A stretch of 64,000 nucleotides of DNA, taken from Rossellomorea marisflavi. GTDB taxonomy: Bacteria > Bacillota > Bacilli > Bacillales > Bacillaceae_B. The notes beneath the pieces are model-generated. The model worked only from the letters and a program-made list of their open reading frames with translations, made no database searches and was not told where the DNA came from. The first letter of the stretch is position 1, and every line of letters begins with the position of its first letter. Made by a program: the position numbers and the translations under genes. Below are positions 56,349 to 64,000 of this stretch, one piece after another. The stretch spans positions 4,235,346-4,299,345 of the forward strand of contig NZ_CP081870.1 of NCBI RefSeq assembly GCF_022170785.1, given 5' to 3'.

Positions 56349-58241
56349 TTATTGATCACCTGATACTTTTGCAATTTTCCCCTGTTCGATGTAGACGAGA
56401 AGGATGGAAACGTCCGCAGGATTGACTCCGGAAATACGGGAAGCCTGGGCAAGGGACAACGGCTGTACTTCAATCAGCTTCTGTCTCGCTTCGGATGCCA
56501 GACCGCTGATCTTCGAATAATCGATGTTTTCAGGGATCCGCTTGTTCTCCATTTTCTTCATCTTGTCGACCTGCTGAAGGGATTTTTCGATGTATCCTTC
56601 GTATTTCACTTGGATCTCCACCTGTTCTTCCACTTCTGGATCAAGATCCAATTCATTCGGAACGAGGGATTTCATATGAGAATAGTTCATCTCCGGACGT
56701 TTCAGAAGATCCACTGCAAGGATCCCGTCCTTCAGTTCGCTTCCGCCTGCTTCACGGATTACGGACTGTGTCTCTTCCGTCGGTTTGATGCGGGTTGATT
56801 TCAGACGTTCTTTTTCCGCTTCGATCAACTCTTTTTTCGCTGTGAAACGTCCGTAGCGCTCGTCTGAAATGAGTCCGATTCTGTGACCGATATCGGTCAG
56901 GCGAAGATCGGCGTTGTCATGACGGAGAAGAAGGCGGTATTCTGCCCTCGAGGTCAAGAGACGATACGGTTCGTTCGTACCTTTTGTGACAAGATCATCG
57001 ATCAGCACACCGATGTACGCATCGGAACGGCCGAGGATGACTTCCTCTTTATCAAGGGAGCGGCATGCGGCATTGATTCCTGCCATCAGCCCTTGTCCTG
57101 CTGCTTCTTCATAACCGGATGTTCCATTGATTTGACCCGCTGTATACAGATTCCTAATCTTTTTCGTCTCAAGAGTCGGCCATAGCTGAGTCGGTACGAT
57201 GGAATCATATTCGATGGCATAGCCCGGACGCATCATTTGGACGTTCTCAAGACCAGGGATCGTGGAAAGGATCTTCTGCTGCACATCTTCCGGCAGGCTT
57301 GTTGAAAGTCCTTGAACGTATACTTCCTGCGTATTACGGCCTTCTGGCTCAAGGAAGATCTGATGGCGCGGCTTATCGTTGAAACGGACGACCTTATCCT
57401 CAATGGACGGGCAGTAGCGAGGGCCTGTGCCTTTGATCATGCCAGAATACATCGGCGAGCGATGAAGGTTATCATCGATGAGCTGATGCGTCGTTTCATT
57501 CGTGTAGGTAAGCCAGCACGGAAGCTGATCGGTGATGTACTTCGTCGTTTCGTAGCTGAACGCCCTCGGTACATCATCGCCTGACTGGATTTCCGTCTTG
57601 GAGTAATCGATGGTCGAACCGTTCACCCGTGGAGGCGTACCGGTCTTGAATCGCACGGTGTCGAACCCGAGCTCGCGCAGGTGATCTGCCAGACGGATCG
57701 ATGGCTGCTGATTGTTCGGACCACTTGAATATTTCAACTCGCCGAGGATGATTTCCCCGCGTAGGAAGGTCCCGGTCGTGATGACGACCGTCTTCGCGCG
57801 ATAGGCGGCACCAGTCATGGTGACGACACCTTTACACTCGCCATCTTCCACGATGAGCTCTTCCACCATGCCTTGCATGAGGGTAATGTTCGGTTCATTC
57901 TCGATTGTTTTCTTCATTTCATTTTGGTACGTGAATTTATCGGCTTGGGCACGCAGCGCGCGTACGGCCGGGCCTTTACCTGTATTCAGCATCCTCATTT
58001 GGATGTGGGTCTTATCGATGTTGCGCCCCATTTCACCGCCGAGGGCATCAATTTCCCTAACGACGATCCCCTTTGCCGGTCCGCCGACAGATGGGTTACA
58101 TGGCATGAAGGCGATCATATCAAGGTTGATGGTGACCATCAGCGTTTTCGCCCCCATGCGGGCGGAAGCAAGTCCTGCTTCCACTCCGGCGTGTCCAGCA
58201 CCAATGACAATGACATCATACTGTCCTGCGTCATATTGCAT
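56349..58241 (-). CDS. mnmG: tRNA uridine-5-carboxymethylaminomethyl modification enzyme MnmG (GidA)
   Basis: 630 residues. FAD-binding [55 protein letters not shown], and the GidA C-terminal helical domain. Works with MnmE to modify U34 of certain tRNAs. AAGGAGGATAAATCACC precedes ATG 58241. 45 bases after mnmE. Confidence 0.98.
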   Translation of the reverse strand: MQYDAGQYDVIVIGAGHAGVEAGLASARMGAKTLMVTINLDMIAFMPCNPSVGGPAKGIVVREIDALGGEMGRNIDKTHIQMRMLNTGKGPAVRALRAQADKFTYQNEMKKTIENEPNITLMQGMVEELIVEDGECKGVVTMTGAAYRAKTVVITTGTFLRGEIILGELKYSSGPNNQQPSIRLADHLRELGFDTVRFKTGTPPRVNGSTIDYSKTEIQSGDDVPRAFSYETTKYITDQLPCWLTYTNETTHQLIDDNLHRSPMYSGMIKGTGPRYCPSIEDKVVRFNDKPRHQIFLEPEGRNTQEVYVQGLSTSLPEDVQQKILSTIPGLENVQMMRPGYAIEYDSIVPTQLWPTLETKKIRNLYTAGQINGTSGYEEAAGQGLMAGINAACRSLDKEEVILGRSDAYIGVLIDDLVTKGTNEPYRLLTSRAEYRLLLRHDNADLRLTDIGHRIGLISDERYGRFTAKKELIEAEKERLKSTRIKPTEETQSVIREAGGSELKDGILAVDLLKRPEMNYSHMKSLVPNELDLDPEVEEQVEIQVKYEGYIEKSLQQVDKMKKMENKRIPENIDYSKISGLASEARQKLIEVQPLSLAQASRISGVNPADVSILLVYIEQGKIAKVSGDQ

Positions 58242-58286
58242 GGTGATTTATCCTCCTTAAAGGATCACATGATCCTATATACAAAT

Positions 58287-59672
58287 TTATTTCCCTAGGC
58301 AGAATTGTGAGAACAACTGATCGATCAAACTATCATGTACACTTTCACCGATGATTTCACCGAGAAGCCCCCATGTTCTTGTCAGATCGATCTGGGCAAT
58401 GTCGATCGGTATGCCCATTTCTACATTTTGAATCGCTTCGTTGATGCTTGTCGACGCCTGATGAAGCAGGGCGATGTGACGGCTGTTGGATACATACGTC
58501 ATATCCCCAGCCTCGATGGACCCATCAAAGAAGAGGGATGAAATGGCTTCCTCGAGCTCATCCACGCCTTCTTCCTCGATCAGGGCCGTCGTCACAAGCT
58601 TGTGGTTGGCGGCAAGTGCTTCCACTTTCGCCAGGTCGATCTTCCTCGGAAGGTCCGTCTTGTTCACGATGACAATGACATCCATTCCCTTGACGGCTTC
58701 AAACAGTTGCTCGTCTTCGAAGGTAAGGTCGTCCGCGTGATTGAGGACAAGAAGAATGAGATCTGCTTCCTTCAATACCTGTCGTGAGCGCTCGACCCCG
58801 ATCCGCTCGACGATATCCTCCGTCTCCCGGATCCCCGCCGTATCGACGAGGCGGAGCGGTACACCCCTTACGTTCACATACTCCTCGATCACGTCACGCG
58901 TCGTTCCGGGAATATCCGTCACGATCGCCTTATTTTCGTGAACGAGGCTATTCAATAAAGAACTCTTCCCGACATTCGGGCGGCCGATGATGACCGTGGA
59001 CAGGCCTTCACGGAGGATTTTCCCCTGCTCGGACGTCTTGATGAGCTTCTCGATCTCATCCCTGACATAGCTCGATTTCTCCAGGAGCACGCTGTGGGTC
59101 ATTTCCTCCACATCATCATACTCCGGATAGTCAATATTCACTTCCACATGGGCGAGCGTCTCGAGGATTTCCTGGCGTAGCTTCTGAATCAGTTTGGATA
59201 GGCGTCCTTCCATCTGATTCAACGCCACATTCATGGCCCGGTCCGTCTTTGCCCTGATCAAATCCATGACGGCCTCCGCCTGGGACAGATCGATCCGTCC
59301 GTTCAGGAAGGCACGCTTTGTGAACTCTCCCGGCTCAGCCAATCTCGCACCGTGCTTCAACACAAGCTGAAGCACCTTATTGACCGATACAAGACCTCCG
59401 TGACAGTTGATTTCGAGGACGTTCTCACGCGTGAAAGTTTTCGGTCCCTTCAGCACCGACACCATGACCTCTTCCACCACCTGCTCTGTCGCAGGATCCA
59501 CGATATGACCGTAATGGATCGTATGGGAGTCCAGTTCCGTCAGCGGTTTGCCTTTCTTGCCCCTGAACACCTGGTCCCCGATCGCAAAAGCGTCATCTCC
59601 GCTCAGACGGACAATGGCAATCGCCCCTTCCCCCATCGGAGTGGAAATCGCCGCAATCGTATCGAATTCCAT
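58287..59672 (-). CDS. mnmE: tRNA modification GTPase MnmE (TrmE/ThdF)
   Basis: 461 residues: formyl-THF-binding N-terminal domain ([20 protein letters not shown]), helical domain, inserted G domain with [12 protein letters not shown] near 228, DIPGTTRD and NKTD, and the catalytic C-terminal FCLGK. ATG 59672 has GAGAGGTGACTCAT. Two DnaA boxes lie upstream. Confidence 0.98.
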   Translation of the reverse strand: MEFDTIAAISTPMGEGAIAIVRLSGDDAFAIGDQVFRGKKGKPLTELDSHTIHYGHIVDPATEQVVEEVMVSVLKGPKTFTRENVLEINCHGGLVSVNKVLQLVLKHGARLAEPGEFTKRAFLNGRIDLSQAEAVMDLIRAKTDRAMNVALNQMEGRLSKLIQKLRQEILETLAHVEVNIDYPEYDDVEEMTHSVLLEKSSYVRDEIEKLIKTSEQGKILREGLSTVIIGRPNVGKSSLLNSLVHENKAIVTDIPGTTRDVIEEYVNVRGVPLRLVDTAGIRETEDIVERIGVERSRQVLKEADLILLVLNHADDLTFEDEQLFEAVKGMDVIVIVNKTDLPRKIDLAKVEALAANHKLVTTALIEEEGVDELEEAISSLFFDGSIEAGDMTYVSNSRHIALLHQASTSINEAIQNVEMGIPIDIAQIDLTRTWGLLGEIIGESVHDSLIDQLFSQFCLGK

Positions 59673-59825
59673 ATGAGTCACCTCTCTTTCTTCTCTTCTT
59701 ACATCTATAAAAAAATGGCTGTCTCGTTCTAGCAGCCTCTATCATTAAGCAGTGTTTCCCCAAATTATTAGAATAGCACAAACCGATTTAAACCTAAAGA
59801 ACGGAAAACTGGCAGATACGTCAAA

Positions 59826-59926
59826 TTATCCACAGCCCCATTCTTTCATCCCTCTCATTTTAACTTATCCACATGTGAATAACAATAAACGGCAGGTGAA
59901 ATTGGCAGGATTGTCACTTATCCAGA
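59826..59926 (+). promoter_or_regulatory. DnaA boxes upstream of mnmE
   Basis: Perfect TTATCCACA at 59826-59834 and 59875-59883, plus TTATCCAGA at 59918-59926, all on the plus strand. They lie in the 416-base divergent gap between mnmE and the acetyltransferase gene; the remainder of that gap holds nothing else I can assign. Confidence 0.75.
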
Positions 59927-60088
59927 GGGCAGACGCAAAAAGATTCAGCTCCTTCTGTTGTGGTTTGGTAAAATATAGGCATAGGGAACCCGACGTATGT
60001 TGCCGAGAAAGATCGTATTTTTTCAGACCACTAAATATCCCTACGGCCGAACCGATATTATAGCCAACCAGGAAAGGAGCAACACATC

Positions 60089-60640
60089 ATGTTCACCTAC
60101 AAAATCGATCACGATCTATCATTGAAACTACTTGAACCCCAGGATGCTCAGGCGCTTTTTGAGCTGACCGACAAATCCCGCTCCCACTTGAAAGAGTGGC
60201 TACCATGGCTGGACTTCAGCACCAAGGTGAGCGACACAGAAGAATTCATTGCCGGAACGATGAAGGGATATGCCAACCGCAGCAGTCTATCCGCTGCCAT
60301 CCTCTATCAAGGTGAAGTGGTCGGCACGGCCGGATTCAATAACATCAACTGGTCCAATAAAACCGCCTATATCGGATACTGGCTCGGTGAAGGCAACCAG
60401 GGGAAAGGAATTATGACCCGGGTGATCAGTACGTTGACGACCTATGCTTTTGAGCACTATGCACTCGACAAAGTCGAGATCCGCGCGGCCGTCGGAAATC
60501 AAAAAAGCCGGGGAATCCCGGAACGACTCGGCTATATCAAAGAAGGGACAATCCGCCAAGCAGAATGGCTTTATGACAGGTACGTGGATCATGTGATTTA
60601 CGGAATTCTTTCAGATGAATGGAAAGAAAAGAGTGAATGA
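60089..60640 (+). CDS. GNAT family N-acetyltransferase (RimJ/RimL-like)
   Basis: 183 residues. RimL-type start (LKLLEPQDAQALFELTDKSRSHLKEWLPWL), acetyl-CoA loop GYWLGEGNQGKGIMTRVI near 113 and IRAAVGNQKSRGIPERLGY near 140. Family members acetylate ribosomal protein termini, amino acids or antibiotics; the substrate is not readable. ATG 60089 follows AAAGGAGCAACACATC. Not part of the conserved origin gene order. Confidence 0.9.
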   Translation: MFTYKIDHDLSLKLLEPQDAQALFELTDKSRSHLKEWLPWLDFSTKVSDTEEFIAGTMKGYANRSSLSAAILYQGEVVGTAGFNNINWSNKTAYIGYWLGEGNQGKGIMTRVISTLTTYAFEHYALDKVEIRAAVGNQKSRGIPERLGYIKEGTIRQAEWLYDRYVDHVIYGILSDEWKEKSE

Positions 60641-60649
60641 TAAGGTAGA

Positions 60650-60685
60650 AAGGCCGCTCGGGTTGTTGATCCGGGCGGCTTTTTG
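60650..60685 (+). terminator. Terminator of the acetyltransferase gene
   Basis: AAGGCCGCTCGG / CCGGGCGGCTTTTT stem with a nine-base loop and five T residues. Confidence 0.88.
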
Positions 60686-60850
60686 ACTGATTGGGGACGT
60701 TTGATGGGAAGGGGTGGTGGCGAAATTTGTCGAAAGGGTTGAAACGGGATGTAGCGAAGACGATTTTTAGGGGTTTGCACCATTGAACAGGTTAAAAAAG
60801 GGAGATTTCGTCCCATTCGGCTACTTTTTTCGGAATAGCTAAGATTTTAT

Positions 60851-61031
60851 TACCGACTTTTTCAATTTTGCTATCAACTTTTCGAGTTTTTCTATCAACT
60901 TTCGCCTTTTTTCTACCAACTCTCACCTTTTCACCCGTTTCTACTGCCAACTTTCCGGATTTTTTTTCAACTTTCAGCCTTTCCGATCAACTTTCACTGT
61001 TTATTTCCAACTTCCAACGTTTATGACCAAC
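60851..61031. repeat. Phased nine-site array B behind jag
   Basis: Sites TACCGAC, TATCAAC, TATCAAC, TACCAAC, TGCCAAC, TTTCAAC, GATCAAC, TTCCAAC, GACCAAC begin at 60851, 60872, 60893, 60914, 60945, 60965, 60985, 61005 and 61025: spacing 21,21,21,31,20,20,20,20, the same as array A. Fillers are T-rich and unlike those of A. Bases 60686-60850 hold no gene. Confidence 0.87.
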
Positions 61032-61071
61032 TCCCACACTCCCCACTCGCTCCTCCACCAGCCATCCAATC

Positions 61072-61131
61072 AAAAAACGACCCCATCGGGACACCCACTC
61101 CAACGAGTGCGTCCCAACGGGGTCGTTTTTT
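61072..61131 (-). terminator. Terminator of the rpmH-side operon ending in jag
   Basis: A long hairpin: AAAAAACGACCCC (61072-61084) with GGGGTCGTTTTTT (61119-61131), then GGGAC/GTCCC and CACTC/GAGTG inside. U-run of six in the minus transcript. Confidence 0.93.
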
Positions 61132-61133
61132 CT

Positions 61134-61751
61134 TTATTTCGGTGAAATCACAATATATCGATTGGGTTCACGGCCTTCCGAGTGGGTTTCCACATCGGTC
61201 TTGTCCACGAGGGCAGCATGGATCACCTTGCGCTCGTAGGATGGCATGGCCTCGAGGGAAACGGGACGATTGATGCGGAGGGCCTTGTCGGCAAGGCGCT
61301 TCGCAAGATTCGATAAAGTTTCCCTGCGGCGGGCCCTGTAATTCTCCGCATCGAGCAGGATGGTGACGAATTGGTCAGACGAGCGATTCGCCACTAGCTG
61401 GGCAAGATGCTGAAGGGCGTTCAGGGTCTGTCCCCTTTTGCCAATCAGGAGGGCCATTTTCTCACCGGAGATATTGAATTCAACTTCTCTCCCGCTGCGC
61501 TTCTCTTCAATCGACGCTTCCACGCCCATTTCTTTGGCGACAGCTATCAGGAAGTTCTTCGCTTCTTCCACGGGATCAATTGTTTCCTTCACTGCCACGA
61601 CGGCAGGTTTTCCTCCGAAAAGGCCGAAAAAGGCTTTCTTTCCGGGATCGATGACCGTGATTTCAGCACGGTCCTTTGTGATGTTCAGTTGAGACAAGGC
61701 TGATTCAATGGCTTCTTCCACCGTTGGACCTGTCACATTCACTTCTCTCAC
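61134..61751 (-). CDS. jag: RNA-binding protein Jag/KhpB (SpoIIIJ-associated)
   Basis: 205 residues: Jag-N domain (~1-50, [17 protein letters not shown]), KH domain with [15 protein letters not shown] near 98, and R3H domain ending [15 protein letters not shown]. Binds RNA with KhpA and affects cell elongation and sporulation. GTG 61751 overlaps the yidC stop (GTGA), so coupled. Confidence 0.96.
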   Translation of the reverse strand: MREVNVTGPTVEEAIESALSQLNITKDRAEITVIDPGKKAFFGLFGGKPAVVAVKETIDPVEEAKNFLIAVAKEMGVEASIEEKRSGREVEFNISGEKMALLIGKRGQTLNALQHLAQLVANRSSDQFVTILLDAENYRARRRETLSNLAKRLADKALRINRPVSLEAMPSYERKVIHAALVDKTDVETHSEGREPNRYIVISPK

Positions 61752-62542
61752 TTCTTCTTGCCCCCTGATTGGGCAGTGGCCTTGGCCGCTTTGACTTCTT
61801 TAATATCAGGACCTTTGATGAAATACGTTTGAGCAATCATGAACAGGTTACCTACAACCCAGTATAGGGAAAGGGCCGCAGGGAAGTTGATGGCAAAGAT
61901 GATGATCATGACCGGCATGATATAAAGCATCATGGCCATTTGTGGGTTTTGATCAGCTGTTCCAGCCATCATCAGCTTCTGCTGGATGAAGGTTGTCAAA
62001 CCGGCAATCAACGGAAGCGCATAGATCGGATCCGGGCTTCCAAGGTCGAACCATAGGAAATTGTGTTCCTTGATGGCTGCTGTACGACTGATTGCGTGAT
62101 AGAAACCGATGAGGATCGGCATCTGGACGATCAGCGGGAAACATCCTGCCAGTGGATTGACGCCATGTGACTGGAACAACGCCATCGTTTCCTGTTGAAG
62201 CTTTTGCTGTGTTTGTGCATCTTTGGAGCTGTATTTCTCACGCAGCTTTTTCATTTCCGGCTGCAGTGCCTGCATTGCTTTAGAATTTTTCGTTTGCTTG
62301 ATCATTAATGGTAGAATCGCTAAACGGATGATCAATGTGACGATGATAATGGCCAGACCATAGGATCCGAACCCGTCCAATTTTTCTCCGAAGAATGTAA
62401 TTAATTGTGACAAAGGATAAACAATGTACTCGTTCCAAAAACCGGTACTATCTGAGTTGATTGGCTTATTATATTCTGTACAACCAGATAGAATAGCCAT
62501 TAGCCCAACAATTGACATCAGGGCTATTATTCTCTTTTTCAC
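61748..62542 (-). CDS. spoIIIJ: Membrane protein insertase YidC/SpoIIIJ
   Basis: 264 residues, lipoprotein form: signal ending ILSGC with the lipid cysteine at 21, then five membrane helices and the conserved hydrophilic-groove arginine in [31 protein letters not shown] and a lysine-rich tail. Inserts Sec-dependent and independent proteins; needed for sigma-G activation in sporulation. GTG start 62542. Confidence 0.96.
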   Translation of the reverse strand: MKKRIIALMSIVGLMAILSGCTEYNKPINSDSTGFWNEYIVYPLSQLITFFGEKLDGFGSYGLAIIIVTLIIRLAILPLMIKQTKNSKAMQALQPEMKKLREKYSSKDAQTQQKLQQETMALFQSHGVNPLAGCFPLIVQMPILIGFYHAISRTAAIKEHNFLWFDLGSPDPIYALPLIAGLTTFIQQKLMMAGTADQNPQMAMMLYIMPVMIIIFAINFPAALSLYWVVGNLFMIAQTYFIKGPDIKEVKAAKATAQSGGKKK

Positions 62543-62685
62543 CCTCTATTTCCTCCCAACTAATAAGTAATCAAGTGTGATAAAGGATGCGGTTACATCC
62601 TATTATGACAAAAGATAGAATCTTTCGTATTGTAACATCTTTTCACAGGTTTGTGCTGAGCAATCCTGTGCATCCCGCAAATAGT

Positions 62686-63060
62686 TTATGACTTTTTACG
62701 AACATTTTTGCCATAAGAACCCCGCTTCAATACTTTCCCTCTATTAAGAACGTGCGTGAGGCTGCTTTTCACCTCATGGAAGTTCATGTCGGCCGCCGGT
62801 TTCCTGGCGATGATTAAATAATCGTACTGATCTTTCACTTCTTCCCTCAATTCAAGGAACGACTGGCGCACATACCGTTTGATCCGATTCCGGCATACGG
62901 CATTGCCGATTTTCTTGCTCACCGAGATCCCGATCCGGAATGGCTGAGGCTCATCCTTTTTCAAAAAATACAAAACGAACTGCCGATTGGCAAATGACGT
63001 TCCTTTTTTGAAGATGTCCTGAAACTCTTCATTCTTTTTCACTCGTTGTTCTTTGCGCAT
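62686..63060 (-). CDS. rnpA: Ribonuclease P protein component
   Basis: 124 residues. The RnpA signature [14 protein letters not shown] near 57-70 and [15 protein letters not shown]; basic throughout. Helps RNase P RNA bind pre-tRNA. 109 bases downstream of rpmH, separated by a terminator hairpin that also overlaps the rpmH stop. Confidence 0.97.
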   Translation of the reverse strand: MRKEQRVKKNEEFQDIFKKGTSFANRQFVLYFLKKDEPQPFRIGISVSKKIGNAVCRNRIKRYVRQSFLELREEVKDQYDYLIIARKPAADMNFHEVKSSLTHVLNRGKVLKRGSYGKNVRKKS

Positions 63061-63140
63061 GAATCACACCTAATTTTCTAAATGGTTTTCCCTGCTCAAT
63101 CTTGCCCAACTACATGGCCTTTCAATCACATGGATAGAGA

Positions 63141-63169
63141 AAAAAAGACCACTGAGTCAGTTCAGTGGT

Positions 63170-63172
<3 letters not shown>
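63141..63172 (-). terminator. Attenuating terminator between rpmH and rnpA
   Basis: Perfect stem GACCACTGA / TCAGTGGTC with a six-base loop, six U residues after it. The first arm includes the rpmH stop codon, so translation of rpmH could affect folding. Confidence 0.85.
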
Positions 63173-63304
<132 letters not shown>

Positions 63305-63589
63305 CTATGACACCTCCCTGAAGGATATCTTTATAAGTTAAAGACATTCTTCACCATTATAAAGATGCCCCCCATCAAAAGTCAACACCGTTCTCATATT
63401 ATTTTATAGTGGGGAAATGTGGCATCGATTTTCCCCGAAAAAATCTTCACGCGAGTTCCGATGAGATCCTCCTACCCAAACATTCATTTTCTGCGAGCAG
63501 CATGTAATGAAAAAACTTCTATCTCCTCCAGAAAGGATGATCTTTTTCTCCTTCTACAAACATCATCCACGATTCCTCTAAAACGCCTC

Positions 63590-63864
63590 TGTGGATAGAT
63601 TTCGACACCCTTATAAATTATCCACAACACATACTGACAACTTTTTCACATATTCTTTGCCTGTGGACAAATTTATTCCACAAGGGAAAGGGGTTGTGGA
63701 TAAAATTTTTAAAGCATTGCACCGCTTAGGATATTTTGATATGATTATTGTGTTTTCACTCTTAATAACGTGAATGACCAAATATGTTTATCCACAATTT
63801 GTGGATAGTTTGTGGGTAACTTATTCAGAGGCTTTGTAAAACGTTGTCCACAAGTGGTGGATAA
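63590..63864. other. oriC: oriC region upstream of dnaA (DnaA-box cluster)
   Basis: Perfect TTATCCACA at 63618 and 63789 (+) and 63695 (-). One-mismatch boxes at 63590, 63662, 63801, 63812 and 63856 (-) and 63844 (+). This matches the incA/incB type cluster between rpmH and dnaA in Bacillus. The unwinding element is normally past dnaA and is not in the window. Bases 63305-63589 show no gene. Confidence 0.92.
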
Positions 63865-63984
63865 TGTCGAAAAACCGAGTTTCTTCCTTATAATATATTT
63901 TCTCCACATTCAAAGCGTTGTATTTTTATGAACACTAGCGATTTAGCACTTATACATGTTGTACAGAAGTTATACAAAGAGAGA

Positions 63985-63995
63985 AAAGGAGGGAT
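63985..63995 (+). promoter_or_regulatory. dnaA: Ribosome binding site of dnaA (gene starts beyond the window)
   Basis: AAAGGAGGGAT near the last bases, with the window ending at GATCAGGG. Given oriC on the left and rpmH divergent, the next base or so should be the dnaA start codon. Inferred from conserved order. Confidence 0.75.
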
Positions 63996-64000
63996 CAGGG

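Noticed and set aside
59752..60063. 103-codon frame between mnmE and the acetyltransferase gene
   Set aside because: It crosses DnaA boxes and a promoter region, has no ribosome site and reads as random sequence.

Overview
The window reads as the left flank of the replication origin of a Bacillaceae chromosome, most likely a Bacillus-like genus such as Rossellomorea (genus is my inference). It ends exactly at the ribosome binding site of dnaA, just past a DnaA-box-rich oriC region. Going leftwards from there it follows Bacillus subtilis gene order: rpmH, rnpA, yidC/spoIIIJ, jag, mnmE, mnmG, rsmG, noc, parA/soj, parB/spo0J, yyaC, yyzM, ychF, rpsF-ssb-rpsR, yybS, gdpP, rplI, dnaB, purA, the Lys-Glu-Asp-Phe tRNA cluster, walR-walK-walH-walI-walJ, htrA, yyzF and rlmH. 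Most of these genes lie on the minus strand, that is, co-directional with the leftward fork.

Region by region. 1-7.7 kb is a peptide-use locus: a dppA-B-C-D operon (dppD cut by the window edge) and an Lrp-type regulator face an amidohydrolase, an S9 peptidase and pyroglutamyl peptidase. 7.7-17.2 kb is accessory: a membrane protein, a berberine-bridge-type FAD oxidase, a beta-glucoside PTS operon (bglP-bglH-licT) with extended -10 promoter, cre site and antiterminator/terminator leader, a YiaA-family protein, and a large membrane-bound hydrolase whose leader carries a promoter and a terminator. 17.6-22.5 kb holds a tRNA dihydrouridine synthase, SMI1/KNR4 and MazG-like proteins, CutC, an orphan lipoprotein and an RluF-type pseudouridine synthase. 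22.6-32.3 kb is rlmH/yyzF/htrA and the wal operon plus a LysM-G5-M23 cell-wall hydrolase. 32.5-43.4 kb is tRNAs, a NERD protein, purA, an ABC exporter, dnaB, rplI, gdpP and yybS. 43.5-46.7 kb is an inserted chemoreceptor and metallo-hydrolase. 46.8-64 kb is the conserved origin-proximal block of ribosomal, segregation and tRNA-modification genes.

The most unusual signal is in non-coding DNA. Three intergenic regions, behind the terminators of purA, dnaB and jag, carry arrays of a short motif whose start-to-start spacing is the same in each: 21, 21, 21, 31, 20, 20 (then 20, 20 in two of them). The spacing is kept while the filler sequence differs and the core motif changes in one array. I do not know a described element with this layout. 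Other non-coding points are a 30-bp tandem hairpin repeat with compensatory changes between two tRNAs, an unidentified promoter-terminator leader in front of the membrane hydrolase, a DnaA-box cluster between rlmH and htrA, two parS sites, and two copies of a GC-rich palindromic repeat.
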